From Proteiniphilum sp. UBA1403 (GTDB taxonomy: Bacteria > Bacteroidota > Bacteroidia > Bacteroidales > Dysgonomonadaceae), in NCBI GenBank assembly GCA_002305715.1, contig DBQD01000029.1, positions 1 to 31,233 of the forward strand: a stretch of 31,233 nt of DNA, given 5' to 3'. Of this stretch, positions 8,746 to 15,809 are shown piece after piece (the first letter of the stretch is position 1; each line of letters starts with the position of its first letter). Both the position numbers and the translations under genes were made by a program. The notes beneath the pieces were generated by a model, which was not told the origin of the DNA, made no database searches, and was given only the letters and a program-made list of their open reading frames with translations.

Positions 8746-8753
8746 CAAAAATA
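8746..8753 (-). promoter_or_regulatory. Possible -7 element for the methyltransferase-murB-murA operon
   Basis: On the minus strand TATTTTTG matches TAnnTTTG about 24 bases before the chosen methyltransferase start. No clear TTTG box is found at the normal spacing. If used, transcription would begin after the upstream in-frame ATG at 8827, which supports the shorter protein. Confidence 0.35.
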
Positions 8754-8850
8754 GACAAAATAGGGCAATATACCCCCTTTTTTTTCGGAATAAAACGTGA
8801 ATGTGTTAGAAGATCGCGTCGTTTCATCGTTATGACATCCTTTTATTCTC

Positions 8851-8892
8851 CTTATAAATTTATAAGCGAAATATAAGGAATATATAAGGATG
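8851..8892. repeat. AT-rich palindrome with adjacent direct repeats
   Basis: Positions 8851-8866 form a perfect 16-base palindrome, CTTATAAATTTATAAG. It is followed by two copies of ATATAAGGA, which can also pair with the TCCTTATA overlapping the left end of the palindrome. The element lies in the 285-bp gap between the isomerase gene and the methyltransferase gene; otherwise that gap holds a terminator and a weak -7 element. It could be an operator or a structured leader; I do not recognise a binding protein. Confidence 0.4.
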
Positions 8893-8911
8893 AACCGGAG
8901 TAGGTCCAACA

Positions 8912-8947
8912 AAAAGCCACCCCATGCTTCATCATGAGGTGGCTTTT
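8912..8947 (-). terminator. Rho-independent terminator after the sugar isomerase-like gene
   Basis: A perfect 10-bp stem (AAAAGCCACC with GGTGGCTTTT) encloses an inner CATG/CATG stem and a six-base loop. Read on the minus strand it ends in a run of T residues. It lies about 60 bases past the isomerase-like gene and separates it from the next operon. The A/T arms make it potentially bidirectional. A second small hairpin (CCTTTT AATA AAAAGG, 8962-8977) lies between it and the gene. Confidence 0.85.
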
Positions 8948-9007
8948 AATGTATGTTGTACCCTTTTAATAAAAAGGTGTAAAGCACGCAACTAACAGGA
9001 GTATGCT

Positions 9008-9838
9008 TTAGTTCCCTTTTGTTGCAGCGATAACTCCCCTGAAATATCCAATCGATTCGGCGATACCCTGTAAGGGGTCGTTCATGTTACGTTCATGTTC
9101 GAGGCTGCACATTCCGGTGTAACCAACTTCACGGAGCATCTTTACGAATGCAGGGATGTCGATGATGCCGCGACCAATTTCTACAGAATATCCGGATTTG
9201 GAGGGACCGGTTACATCTTTGATGTGAATGTCGAATACGCGGCTGTGGTATTTTTTTAAATCGTTTACTGGATCTTTGCCATTGCGGGTGTCATGGCCAA
9301 TGTCGAGGCACATGCCAATCCGTGGATCCAAATCCTTCACGTTGTTCCACACATCATCCGCATCGGGATAGAGTGGCATGTCGGGACCGTGGAGGTGGAT
9401 GGCATAATGCATGTTATACTCTTTCACTTTTTTGTCCACATAGGGCAACAATTCATAATTGGGAACTCCCACAATCAGCTTTACGCCTACTCTTTTGGCG
9501 TATTCAAATGCATTGTCAATCTCTTGCTCAGAGCGCATATAAATGGGACCAACAGCATAACCAGTCACACCTTTAGAGGCAAGTTTGGCATGAAATTCGG
9601 CAATCTGTTGTTCGTTGCTATTGAGCGGTAAGTGAAAATCCTTGATGCAGAGATATTTCACATCGCATTTTTGCATCATCTCAAGAGTTTGGTCGAGATT
9701 GAACTTGTTAAATGTATAACCGGCCATACCTACATTGAATTTTTCAGCTGTTTCAGGTGCAGGCTGCGGATCGGGTCGTTGTTGAGACCAGGCTGTTAGT
9801 GAGACCAGGAGTCCCGTAATAAGGAGTAATTTCTTCAT
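9008..9838 (-). CDS. Exported sugar phosphate isomerase/epimerase-like TIM-barrel protein
   Basis: This belongs to the xylose isomerase-like TIM-barrel (AP endonuclease 2 fold) superfamily. The first 19 residues, MKKLLLITGLLVSLTAWSQ, form a signal peptide, so the protein is exported, unlike classical sugar isomerases. Candidate metal ligands lie at strand ends in the expected order: AIHLHGPD, CLDIGHDTR, DIHIKDV and the C-terminal SLEHER. Exported members of this group are common in Bacteroidetes; they are often described as sugar or inositol isomerase/epimerase-like, but substrates are mostly unknown. The gene stands alone, with its own -7 element and a strong terminator. I cannot assign a substrate from sequence or neighbours. 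Confidence 0.85.
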   Translation of the reverse strand: MKKLLLITGLLVSLTAWSQQRPDPQPAPETAEKFNVGMAGYTFNKFNLDQTLEMMQKCDVKYLCIKDFHLPLNSNEQQIAEFHAKLASKGVTGYAVGPIYMRSEQEIDNAFEYAKRVGVKLIVGVPNYELLPYVDKKVKEYNMHYAIHLHGPDMPLYPDADDVWNNVKDLDPRIGMCLDIGHDTRNGKDPVNDLKKYHSRVFDIHIKDVTGPSKSGYSVEIGRGIIDIPAFVKMLREVGYTGMCSLEHERNMNDPLQGIAESIGYFRGVIAATKGN

Positions 9839-9872
9839 GATTCCAAAAGTTTATTGTATGTGTGTTCGAGCA

Positions 9873-9880
9873 CAAAGATA
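9873..9880 (-). promoter_or_regulatory. -7 element for the exported isomerase-like gene
   Basis: TATCTTTG on the minus strand matches TAnnTTTG 35 bases before the ATG. The -33 box is weak. It lies back-to-back with a plus-strand -7 element for the methyltransferase gene. Confidence 0.45.
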
Positions 9881-9908
9881 GTTATTTTTTTGAAATCAAG
9901 AATCCTTT

Positions 9909-9916
9909 TAACTTTG
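9909..9916 (+). promoter_or_regulatory. -7 element for the rRNA methyltransferase-histidine kinase pair
   Basis: TAACTTTG matches TAnnTTTG 17 bases before the ATG, with TTTG at 9889-9892. The 16-base spacer is shorter than usual. The leader would be very short. Confidence 0.45.
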
Positions 9917-9933
9917 TAGTAAAAAGTTGAAGA

Positions 9934-11358
9934 ATGAATGTGCCTGCCTACTTTATTGATTCTGTTCGATCACAGTTCGGAACAGAGTTGGAACCATTTC
10001 TCTCTGCACTGACAGATGATGCCCCTGTGAGTATTCGTGTGAATCCGTATAAGAAGCTGCGCAATTCTCTCTCTTTCTCTAATCCGCTTGAGCGTGTGCC
10101 TTGGTCGGAGCAGGGGTATTATCTTGAAGAACGGCCATCCTTTACCTTCGATCCATTGTTCCATGCCGGATACTACTACGTGCAGGAGGCATCTTCCATG
10201 TTTATTGAACACGTAGTACGGAAGTTGGTGTCGGCACCAGTAGCCTGCCTCGATTTGTGTGCTGCACCCGGTGGAAAATCGGTCAGCCTTCTATCGGCAC
10301 TGCCGGAGGGGAGTCTGCTTGTGAGCAACGAAATTATTCGTCAGCGGGCAAATGTATTGTCGGAGACACTCACCAAGTTTGGGCACCCTAATGCGGTGGT
10401 GACCCAGAATAGTCCGGCCGACTTTGCAGCTTTTCCCGGTTTATTTGATCTAATCTTGGTGGATGCTCCCTGCTCGGGCGAAGGGATGTTTCGAAAAGAT
10501 GAGGTGGCCATTCAGGAGTGGTCGCCCCAGAATGTAAAAATGTGTGCAGCCCGACAAAGGGATATTCTGAGCGATGTGTGGCCGACACTCAAGCCGGGAG
10601 GGTTGTTGATATACAGTACCTGCACCTTTAATCGCGACGAAAACGAAGATAATGTACGTTGGATGGCAGACAACTTAGGTGCCACAATCAAAAAGGTGGA
10701 GGTGGAGCCCGATTGGAATATAGTGCCTTCGCATGATGAAGAGGCGCGTGGCTTTCATTTTTATCCGCATAAAACAAAGGGGGAGGGACTATTTGTTGCT
10801 GTTTTACAGAAAAACGACGTGGAGCATGCCGAGGAACCTATTCGCTCTAAGAAGCATAAAAAAAATCCGGTTATCTATCTCAAAGAGAGAGCACCTTATG
10901 CAGATTTGATCACAAATTTCGACTCATATGTGTTGTTGGATTCCGGTAATTGTATTACCGCCTTACCCAACGAGCATGCCGAAATAATGGTCGCCTTGTT
11001 GAATAGTCTGAAATGTATATCTGTCGGAATCGAGTTGGGGGAGAAGAGAGGAAAAGATTTTATCCCTTCTCATGCGCTGGCTATGAGCATTGCCTTAAAC
11101 CGGGAGGCATTCACTTGTGAAGAGGTAACATATGAGCAGGCCATTGCCTATCTTCGTAAAGAGGCTATTACCCTTTTGAATGCCCCTAAAGGAATGGTGT
11201 TGCTCACCTGGCAGAATGAACCACTCGGTTTTGTTAAAAATATCGGCAATCGGGCAAATAACCTCTATCCAAACGAGTGGCGTATCCGAAGTGGATATCT
11301 ACCCGATAAAAAGCCAAAGATTTTCACCTCCAATAATCTGCTGAATATCAATAAATGA
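9934..11358 (+). CDS. rRNA (cytosine-C5)-methyltransferase, NOL1/NOP2/Sun (RsmF-like) with PUA-like tail
   Basis: The protein methylates a cytosine in rRNA at C5 using SAM. The Rossmann methyltransferase core contains CLDLCAAPGGKSVSLLSAL (SAM binding) and the two RNA m5C methyltransferase cysteines, in LVDAPCSGEGMFRKDE (motif IV) and IYSTCTFNRDENEDNV (motif VI). After about residue 300 a second region ends with GFVKNIGNRANNLYPNEWRI, typical of the C-terminal PUA-like domain of RsmF-type proteins. The length of 474 residues fits RsmF better than RsmB. The exact cytosine cannot be inferred. The gene is followed after 22 bases by a histidine kinase, so the two are probably cotranscribed. Confidence 0.92.
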   Translation: MNVPAYFIDSVRSQFGTELEPFLSALTDDAPVSIRVNPYKKLRNSLSFSNPLERVPWSEQGYYLEERPSFTFDPLFHAGYYYVQEASSMFIEHVVRKLVSAPVACLDLCAAPGGKSVSLLSALPEGSLLVSNEIIRQRANVLSETLTKFGHPNAVVTQNSPADFAAFPGLFDLILVDAPCSGEGMFRKDEVAIQEWSPQNVKMCAARQRDILSDVWPTLKPGGLLIYSTCTFNRDENEDNVRWMADNLGATIKKVEVEPDWNIVPSHDEEARGFHFYPHKTKGEGLFVAVLQKNDVEHAEEPIRSKKHKKNPVIYLKERAPYADLITNFDSYVLLDSGNCITALPNEHAEIMVALLNSLKCISVGIELGEKRGKDFIPSHALAMSIALNREAFTCEEVTYEQAIAYLRKEAITLLNAPKGMVLLTWQNEPLGFVKNIGNRANNLYPNEWRIRSGYLPDKKPKIFTSNNLLNINK

Positions 11359-11380
11359 GATTCTCCTAAATTCCAAATTT

Positions 11381-12523
11381 ATGTCCACCGGCTCAACCCG
11401 ACAAATACTCACTTACCTATTCGTGATCATATCGATTGCTGCAGCCATCGTTTCGCTGGTGTTGTCCAACAGACTGGCCAAAGAATTGTCGGATGATGAA
11501 CAAAAGAGACTGGAAATATGGGCGATGGCAACCGAGAATCTTGTCGTTAAGGGTGAACAGGCTGATCTGGATCTAATCCTGAAAATTCTACAAAGTAACA
11601 GCACCATTCCTGTCATCCTGTTTGATGAGAACAGCGGTGAGGTACAATCGCACAACATTGCATTACCGAAGGAGAACGAGCATAACTTCCTACTGAAAAA
11701 GATGAGGGAGTTTCGTGAGCGTCATGAACCGATTCGTTTGGGAGAGCTGAATCAGTTGCTCTACTACGATGATTCTTACCGACTGAAACAACTTCGAATC
11801 TATCCCTTTATTCAACTGTTTGTTATTTTTCTATTCATGGGACTGGCCTTCTTTGCGCTGAATCGTTCACGACGGGCCGAGCAAAATCAGCTTTGGGTGG
11901 GACTGTCGAAGGAGACCGCCCATCAACTGGGTACACCCATTTCTTCGCTTGCCGCATGGATTGCATACTTGAAGCTGAAGGAGGTGGATCCGCTTCTGCT
12001 GACTGAAATAGAAAAAGATATCTCCCGCTTGGAGATGATTGCAGAACGCTTTTCTAAAATTGGTTCTGTGCCGGATAGACAGGCTACTGACTTGCGCGAC
12101 GTGATCAACAAGACCGTGAAGTATTTAGAGAAACGGGTGTCGACAAAAGTGACGTTCTCCCTGCAGCTTCCTGATCATCGGGTGATTGTATTGTTAAACA
12201 AACCGCTGTTTGGTTGGGTGATTGAGAACCTCGCCAAAAATGCGGTAGATGCCATGAATGGAGAGGGTGTGGTAACCATTGCGGTGGTGGAGAAGAGCAA
12301 ACGGTTGTGGCTGGATATCTCCGATACTGGCAAAGGTATTCCAAAATCGAAGTGGAAGAAGATATTTTCACCCGGTTACACCACCAAAGAGAGAGGGTGG
12401 GGACTTGGATTATCGCTGGTGAAGCGAATTGTGGAAATACATCATGGCTGGAAAATAGGAGTGCTGAATTCGGAGTTGGGAAAGGGAACCACCTTTAGGA
12501 TTGACTTGAAGAGGCAGGGATGA
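11381..12523 (+). CDS. Membrane sensor histidine kinase, orphan
   Basis: This is a small membrane histidine kinase of 380 residues. Two transmembrane helices (about residues 8-29 and 143-160) enclose a periplasmic sensor region of about 110 residues that matches no domain I recognise. The dimerisation and phosphoacceptor region reads GLSKETAHQLGTPISSLAAW, with His181 as the likely phosphorylated residue. The ATPase domain shows the N box ENLAKNAVDAM, G1 DTGKGIPKSKW and G2 GWGLGLSLVKRI. No HAMP domain is evident. No response regulator gene lies in the window, so it is an orphan. It sits 22 bases after an rRNA methyltransferase gene, and its last 29 bp overlap the convergent B3/B4 gene. Confidence 0.93.
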   Translation: MSTGSTRQILTYLFVIISIAAAIVSLVLSNRLAKELSDDEQKRLEIWAMATENLVVKGEQADLDLILKILQSNSTIPVILFDENSGEVQSHNIALPKENEHNFLLKKMREFRERHEPIRLGELNQLLYYDDSYRLKQLRIYPFIQLFVIFLFMGLAFFALNRSRRAEQNQLWVGLSKETAHQLGTPISSLAAWIAYLKLKEVDPLLLTEIEKDISRLEMIAERFSKIGSVPDRQATDLRDVINKTVKYLEKRVSTKVTFSLQLPDHRVIVLLNKPLFGWVIENLAKNAVDAMNGEGVVTIAVVEKSKRLWLDISDTGKGIPKSKWKKIFSPGYTTKERGWGLGLSLVKRIVEIHHGWKIGVLNSELGKGTTFRIDLKRQG

Positions 12524-13181
12524 ATTCAGTCTCAATTTCCTCTGCATCGGCATATTTTTTTAGTAATTCGATGGCATAGTTCGTTGCCTCTTGCAATCCT
12601 TCGTTGCCGGAATACCCGTTTATTATGAGCAGCAAATGCGATGTGTCTGCTGTAATCTTTGTCCGTTCTTCATCGCTGGTGGGAGTGCCAATGCCACCCA
12701 CAGCATCTCGGTAGAGGGGCAATCCTTCAATGTTTAACATACCCCGCCCAATTGCCTCAAACCGCTCATTGGCCATCCCCACGCCCAGATGGAGGTCGCC
12801 CTCAATTATGTCGTTGTCAAACCCGCCAATGGAATATCCGCTCTTCAAAGAAACCAAATTGATTAGATCAACCAGCGTGTTGAGCTGGTAGAGGCTTTGC
12901 CCTTTTAGGATTCTTCTGCAGAGTGCTTCGGCCGAAGGTCGATACCGGTTGGGGTCTTTCCCCAGTTTCTTGTATACCTCACGGGTGGCAAAAATTGTAG
13001 GCCGTTTGTTGATCTCCTCCATCTTGTATGTCGCGGCAAACTGCGAGCAAAATGTTTCAATCTCTTGCCATAAATCCGCATTGAAGGAGTTGTTCTTTGT
13101 CTTGCATGCAATGGCTGCAAGATGAAAGTGCGGGCAGACTGTCTCAATTTCAGTACCTATTGTGATCGTTCTCTGTTTCAT
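12495..13181 (-). CDS. Stand-alone B3/B4 (PheT-like) domain protein
   Basis: The protein resembles the B3/B4 domain of the phenylalanyl-tRNA synthetase beta subunit, the module that edits Tyr-tRNA(Phe), but carries no synthetase part. Characteristic stretches are YKKLGKDPNRYRPSAEALCR, LVDLINLVSLKSGYSIGGFD and GIGTPTSDEERTKIT. I chose the start MKQRTITIGTEI: it gives 228 residues, the usual size, and lies 35 bases after a TATCTTTG element, whereas the longer frame adds a hydrophobic segment with no family match. Such proteins may act on mischarged tRNAs or on free amino-acid derivatives; the function is not established. The 3' end overlaps the convergent histidine kinase gene by 29 bp. Confidence 0.85.
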   Translation of the reverse strand: MKQRTITIGTEIETVCPHFHLAAIACKTKNNSFNADLWQEIETFCSQFAATYKMEEINKRPTIFATREVYKKLGKDPNRYRPSAEALCRRILKGQSLYQLNTLVDLINLVSLKSGYSIGGFDNDIIEGDLHLGVGMANERFEAIGRGMLNIEGLPLYRDAVGGIGTPTSDEERTKITADTSHLLLIINGYSGNEGLQEATNYAIELLKKYADAEEIETEFIPASSSQS

Positions 13182-13215
13182 GTTGAAGAGGACTGTTTTT
13201 TGTGCAATTATTTCC

Positions 13216-13249
13216 CAAAGATAAAAAATCTGAAGCATAAGAGCGCAAA
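13216..13249 (-). promoter_or_regulatory. Probable promoter of the B3/B4 gene
   Basis: On the minus strand TTTG (13249-13246) is followed after 22 bases by TATCTTTG (13223-13216). The start codon lies 35 bases downstream. The spacing is slightly longer than consensus. Confidence 0.5.
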
Positions 13250-13293
13250 AACAGGCTAATTGAATGAATATTTGAAAAATATGCGCCAATTAG

Positions 13294-13325
13294 TTTGTTA
13301 AACTCTATATCAATTGCTATATTTG
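13294..13325 (+). promoter_or_regulatory. Strong Bacteroidetes-type promoter for the coiled-coil/zapA genes
   Basis: TTTG (13294-13297) is followed after exactly 20 bases by TATATTTG (13318-13325), a full match to both boxes. Transcription would start near 13332, leaving a leader of about 75 bases. That leader contains the inverted repeat GCATACG (13341-13347) / CGTATGC (13369-13375) and the overlapping palindrome CATACGTATG, so it may fold. Confidence 0.7.
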
Positions 13326-13406
13326 CGTGATTTTTTGTTTGCATACGAGTAGAGTTTTGTCATTCATACGTATGCTTTCGATGACAATTAGAGAGGCCCG
13401 TTTCAT

Positions 13407-13697
13407 ATGACCGATGAGAAAAATAAGCTGCTGGTCGATCTGGAGATACGCATCAAACAGGTCATGTTTTTATGCGATTCATTGAAAGAGGAAAATGAAC
13501 GCTTAAAAACTGAGTTACAGTCGAAACAGACTCTAATTGATGAAACGACGAAAGATCTGGAACAATTAAAAGTACGATACAACGCTTTAAAAACCGCGAG
13601 AACCATTACGGCGGCAACGGTCGATGTGGACACCGCGAAAATGAAAATTGCAAAACTGGTGCGGGAAGTGGACAAATGCATAAATTTATTAAAATGA
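13407..13697 (+). CDS. Small coiled-coil protein upstream of ZapA (ZapB-like candidate)
   Basis: I do not recognise a named family by sequence. The 96 residues are highly charged and almost entirely predicted coiled coil, with heptad-like stretches such as IRIKQVMFLCDSLKEENERL and LEQLKVRYNALKTAR. It has no signal peptide or membrane segment. It lies directly after a strong promoter and 19 bases before zapA, so the two are cotranscribed. By position and shape it could be a partner of ZapA at the FtsZ ring, in the way coiled-coil ZapB works in Enterobacteria; this is inference from context and not homology. A similar small gene before zapA is, as far as I recall, common in Bacteroidales. Confidence 0.75.
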   Translation: MTDEKNKLLVDLEIRIKQVMFLCDSLKEENERLKTELQSKQTLIDETTKDLEQLKVRYNALKTARTITAATVDVDTAKMKIAKLVREVDKCINLLK

Positions 13698-13716
13698 GAT
13701 TTAAAAAATTTATGTG

Positions 13717-14019
13717 ATGGGAGATGAAAAATTTTTATTAACATTAGAGGTTGCCGGCAGGAAGTATCCGTTGAAAATCAAAAAGTCAGAAGAACAATCC
13801 TTCCGCGAAGCTGCCAAAAGAATAAATACAAAAATAAACCAATACCGTGTTGCATATGGAGGGGCCAACCCCGACATAACGACCCAGGATTATATGGCTA
13901 TGACCGCCATACAGGCATTGGCTGAGAATTTTTCTCTCGGTGAAAGGAACGATACAAAACCCTACGAGGATAAAATTAATTCGTTGATTAACGAATTGGA
14001 CAATTATCTGAAGAAATAA
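13717..14019 (+). CDS. zapA: Cell division protein ZapA
   Basis: ZapA binds FtsZ and bundles its filaments at mid-cell. The protein of 100 residues has the typical layout: an N-terminal globular part (FLLTLEVAGRKYPLKIKKSE, then FREAAKRINTKINQYR) and a C-terminal helix for dimerisation (LAENFSLGERNDTKPYEDKI). The conserved region around YMAMTAIQALAEN fits the family. A GTG immediately precedes the ATG I use; either would give a normal protein. The gene follows the small coiled-coil gene and precedes rny, separated from rny by a 176-base structured spacer. A 29-base hairpin (14020-14048) begins right after the stop codon. Confidence 0.88.
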   Translation: MGDEKFLLTLEVAGRKYPLKIKKSEEQSFREAAKRINTKINQYRVAYGGANPDITTQDYMAMTAIQALAENFSLGERNDTKPYEDKINSLINELDNYLKK

Positions 14020-14053
14020 TCTACTTTCTTTGCTTACAAAGAGGTAGATTCAC

Positions 14054-14105
14054 GCACCATTCGACACATAGCTTTTTATGTGGCTGACTGTGTGCATTTT
14101 TTTTT
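14054..14105 (+). terminator. Terminator-like hairpin between zapA and rny
   Basis: An outer GCAC/GTGC stem (14054-14057 with 14092-14095) encloses a perfect CACATA/TATGTG stem with loop GCTTTT, and nine T residues follow at 14097-14105. It could end the zapA message or act as a partial terminator, since no TAnnTTTG promoter is visible between it and rny. The internal loop makes it weaker than a standard terminator. Confidence 0.5.
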
Positions 14106-14133
14106 AAATAGGCTATAAGCAACTAAAGAGAAC

Positions 14134-14166
14134 CTCCTGATGGAATGGGTAATTTTCCGGTAGGAG
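14134..14166 (+). promoter_or_regulatory. Stem-loop in the rny leader
   Basis: CTCCT (14134-14138) pairs with AGGAG (14162-14166), and inside it GGAA (14142-14145) pairs with TTCC (14155-14158), with wobble contacts between. The AGGAG arm is a good Shine-Dalgarno sequence but lies 29 bases before the rny ATG, too far for direct use. The arrangement suggests a structured leader controlling rny expression; this is inference. Confidence 0.35.
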
Positions 14167-14195
14167 CATATAAATTAAATTTAAACGTACGTAAA

Positions 14196-15728
14196 ATGGA
14201 AATAGTAATAGGATTGATAATCGGTTTGGCTATCGGGGCAGCAGTGGCCTGGTATCTGACCGGTAAAATGGCCAACTCCCGCGCTCAGAGTATTTTGAGT
14301 GATGCGGAGAAGGATGCAGAGGTGATCAGGAAGAAGATGTTATTGGAAGCAAAAGAGGAAACAATAGCTATGAAGGCTGAAGCTGAGAAGCAGGCCAACG
14401 CTAGAACAACCAAAATACAGATCACTGAAAACCGACTTCGGCAACGTGAAATGTCGCTTAACCAAAAACAGGAGGAGCTGAATAAAAAGAACGTTGAGAT
14501 TGAAGAGGCTAGAGTTAGCTTGACAGCACAGCAGGATTTTTTGGATAAGAAAGCAGCAGAATTAGAACGTTTACACAGACAGTCAATCGAAAAACTGGAA
14601 ACAATTTCCGGCTTGTCGGCCGATGAAGCAAAGGAACGATTGCTGGAATCGTTGAAGGATGAAGCAAAAACTGAAGCGCAGTCCTACATCAACGACATCA
14701 TGGAAGAGGCCAAGCTGACGGCAAATAAGGAGGCGAAAAAGATTGTAGTTCAGTCGATTCAACGTGTTGCGACAGAGACATCCATCGAGAATGCAATTAC
14801 GGTATTCCACATCGATTCCGATGAAGTGAAAGGTCGTATTATTGGACGTGAAGGTCGCAATATCCGTGCCTTGGAAGCTGCAACCGGTGTGGAGATTGTG
14901 GTGGATGACACCCCCGAAGCGATAGTACTTTCCGGATTCGATCCTGTACGGCGTGAGATTGCCCGTCTCTCTTTACACCAACTGGTGGCCGATGGACGTA
15001 TTCACCCTGCCCGCATCGAAGAGGTGGTGTCGAAGGTGAAGAAACAGATTGAAGAAGAGATCGTAGAAACAGGTAAACGCACTGTAATAGATTTGGGTAT
15101 TCATGGTTTACATCCGGAACTGATTCGAATGGTTGGTAAGATGAAATACCGTTCATCATACGGACAGAACCTATTGCAGCACTCTCGTGAGGTGGCCAAC
15201 CTATGTGCCATCATGGCGTCGGAGTTGGGATTGAACCCCAAGAAGGCAAAACGTGCCGGATTGCTGCATGATATAGGTAAGGTACCCGACGATGAGCCGG
15301 AATTGCCACACGCAGTGCTGGGTATGAAGCTGGCGGAGAAATATAAAGAAAAACCGGATATCTGCAACGCAATTGGTGCACACCACGATGAAGTGGAAAT
15401 GACCACCTTATTGGCTCCCATTGTGCAGGTGTGTGATGCAATCTCCGGTGCACGTCCCGGTGCTCGACGTGAAATAGTAGAGGCCTATATCAAACGTTTG
15501 AACGATCTTGAAAATCTGGCACTTTCATATCCGGGTGTAGTGAAGACCTATGCTATACAAGCTGGTCGCGAATTGCGCGTGATTGTGGGGGCAGATAAGA
15601 TTGATGATCAGGATACAGAAAAACTATCGGACGAAATAGCACGCAAGATACAAACCGAAATGACCTATCCGGGTCAGGTGAAGATTACGGTCATTCGCGA
15701 AACTCGTGCTGTAAGTTATGCCAAGTAA
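14196..15728 (+). CDS. rny: Ribonuclease Y
   Basis: RNase Y is a membrane-anchored endoribonuclease that starts mRNA decay. The chosen ATG gives MEIVIGLIIGLAIGAAVAWY, which is itself the N-terminal membrane anchor; an in-frame ATG 51 bases upstream lies within a leader hairpin and would place 17 extra residues before the anchor. A long coiled coil follows (about residues 30-190), then the KH domain with VKGRIIGREGRNIRALEAAT, then the HD domain with AGLLHDIGK supplying the metal-binding His-Asp. The length of 510 residues is typical. It lies downstream of zapA and ends just before a 12-bp bidirectional terminator. Confidence 0.96.
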   Translation: MEIVIGLIIGLAIGAAVAWYLTGKMANSRAQSILSDAEKDAEVIRKKMLLEAKEETIAMKAEAEKQANARTTKIQITENRLRQREMSLNQKQEELNKKNVEIEEARVSLTAQQDFLDKKAAELERLHRQSIEKLETISGLSADEAKERLLESLKDEAKTEAQSYINDIMEEAKLTANKEAKKIVVQSIQRVATETSIENAITVFHIDSDEVKGRIIGREGRNIRALEAATGVEIVVDDTPEAIVLSGFDPVRREIARLSLHQLVADGRIHPARIEEVVSKVKKQIEEEIVETGKRTVIDLGIHGLHPELIRMVGKMKYRSSYGQNLLQHSREVANLCAIMASELGLNPKKAKRAGLLHDIGKVPDDEPELPHAVLGMKLAEKYKEKPDICNAIGAHHDEVEMTTLLAPIVQVCDAISGARPGARREIVEAYIKRLNDLENLALSYPGVVKTYAIQAGRELRVIVGADKIDDQDTEKLSDEIARKIQTEMTYPGQVKITVIRETRAVSYAK

Positions 15729-15747
15729 TTTTTAAGAGATATATGAT

Positions 15748-15778
15748 AAAAAAAAGGAGTTGCATGCTCCTTTTTTTT
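15748..15778. terminator. Bidirectional Rho-independent terminator between rny and the GH57 gene
   Basis: A perfect 12-bp stem, eight A plus GGAG pairing with CTCC plus eight T, surrounds a seven-base loop (TTGCATG). The A and T tracts make it work in both directions, as expected between convergent genes. Confidence 0.92.
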
Positions 15779-15809
15779 ATGTGGTAACGTTGAAGAATGG
15801 AAAATGCTG

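Noticed and set aside
8724..8912. A 62-codon minus-strand frame before the methyltransferase gene
   Set aside because: It is AT-driven, covers the palindrome and the -7 element, and shows no domain-like pattern.
14020..14105. A possible 6S RNA gene downstream of zapA, as in Enterobacteria
   Set aside because: The region before the T tract is only about 85 bases, lacks the long closing stem and central bubble of 6S RNA, and has no promoter of its own.
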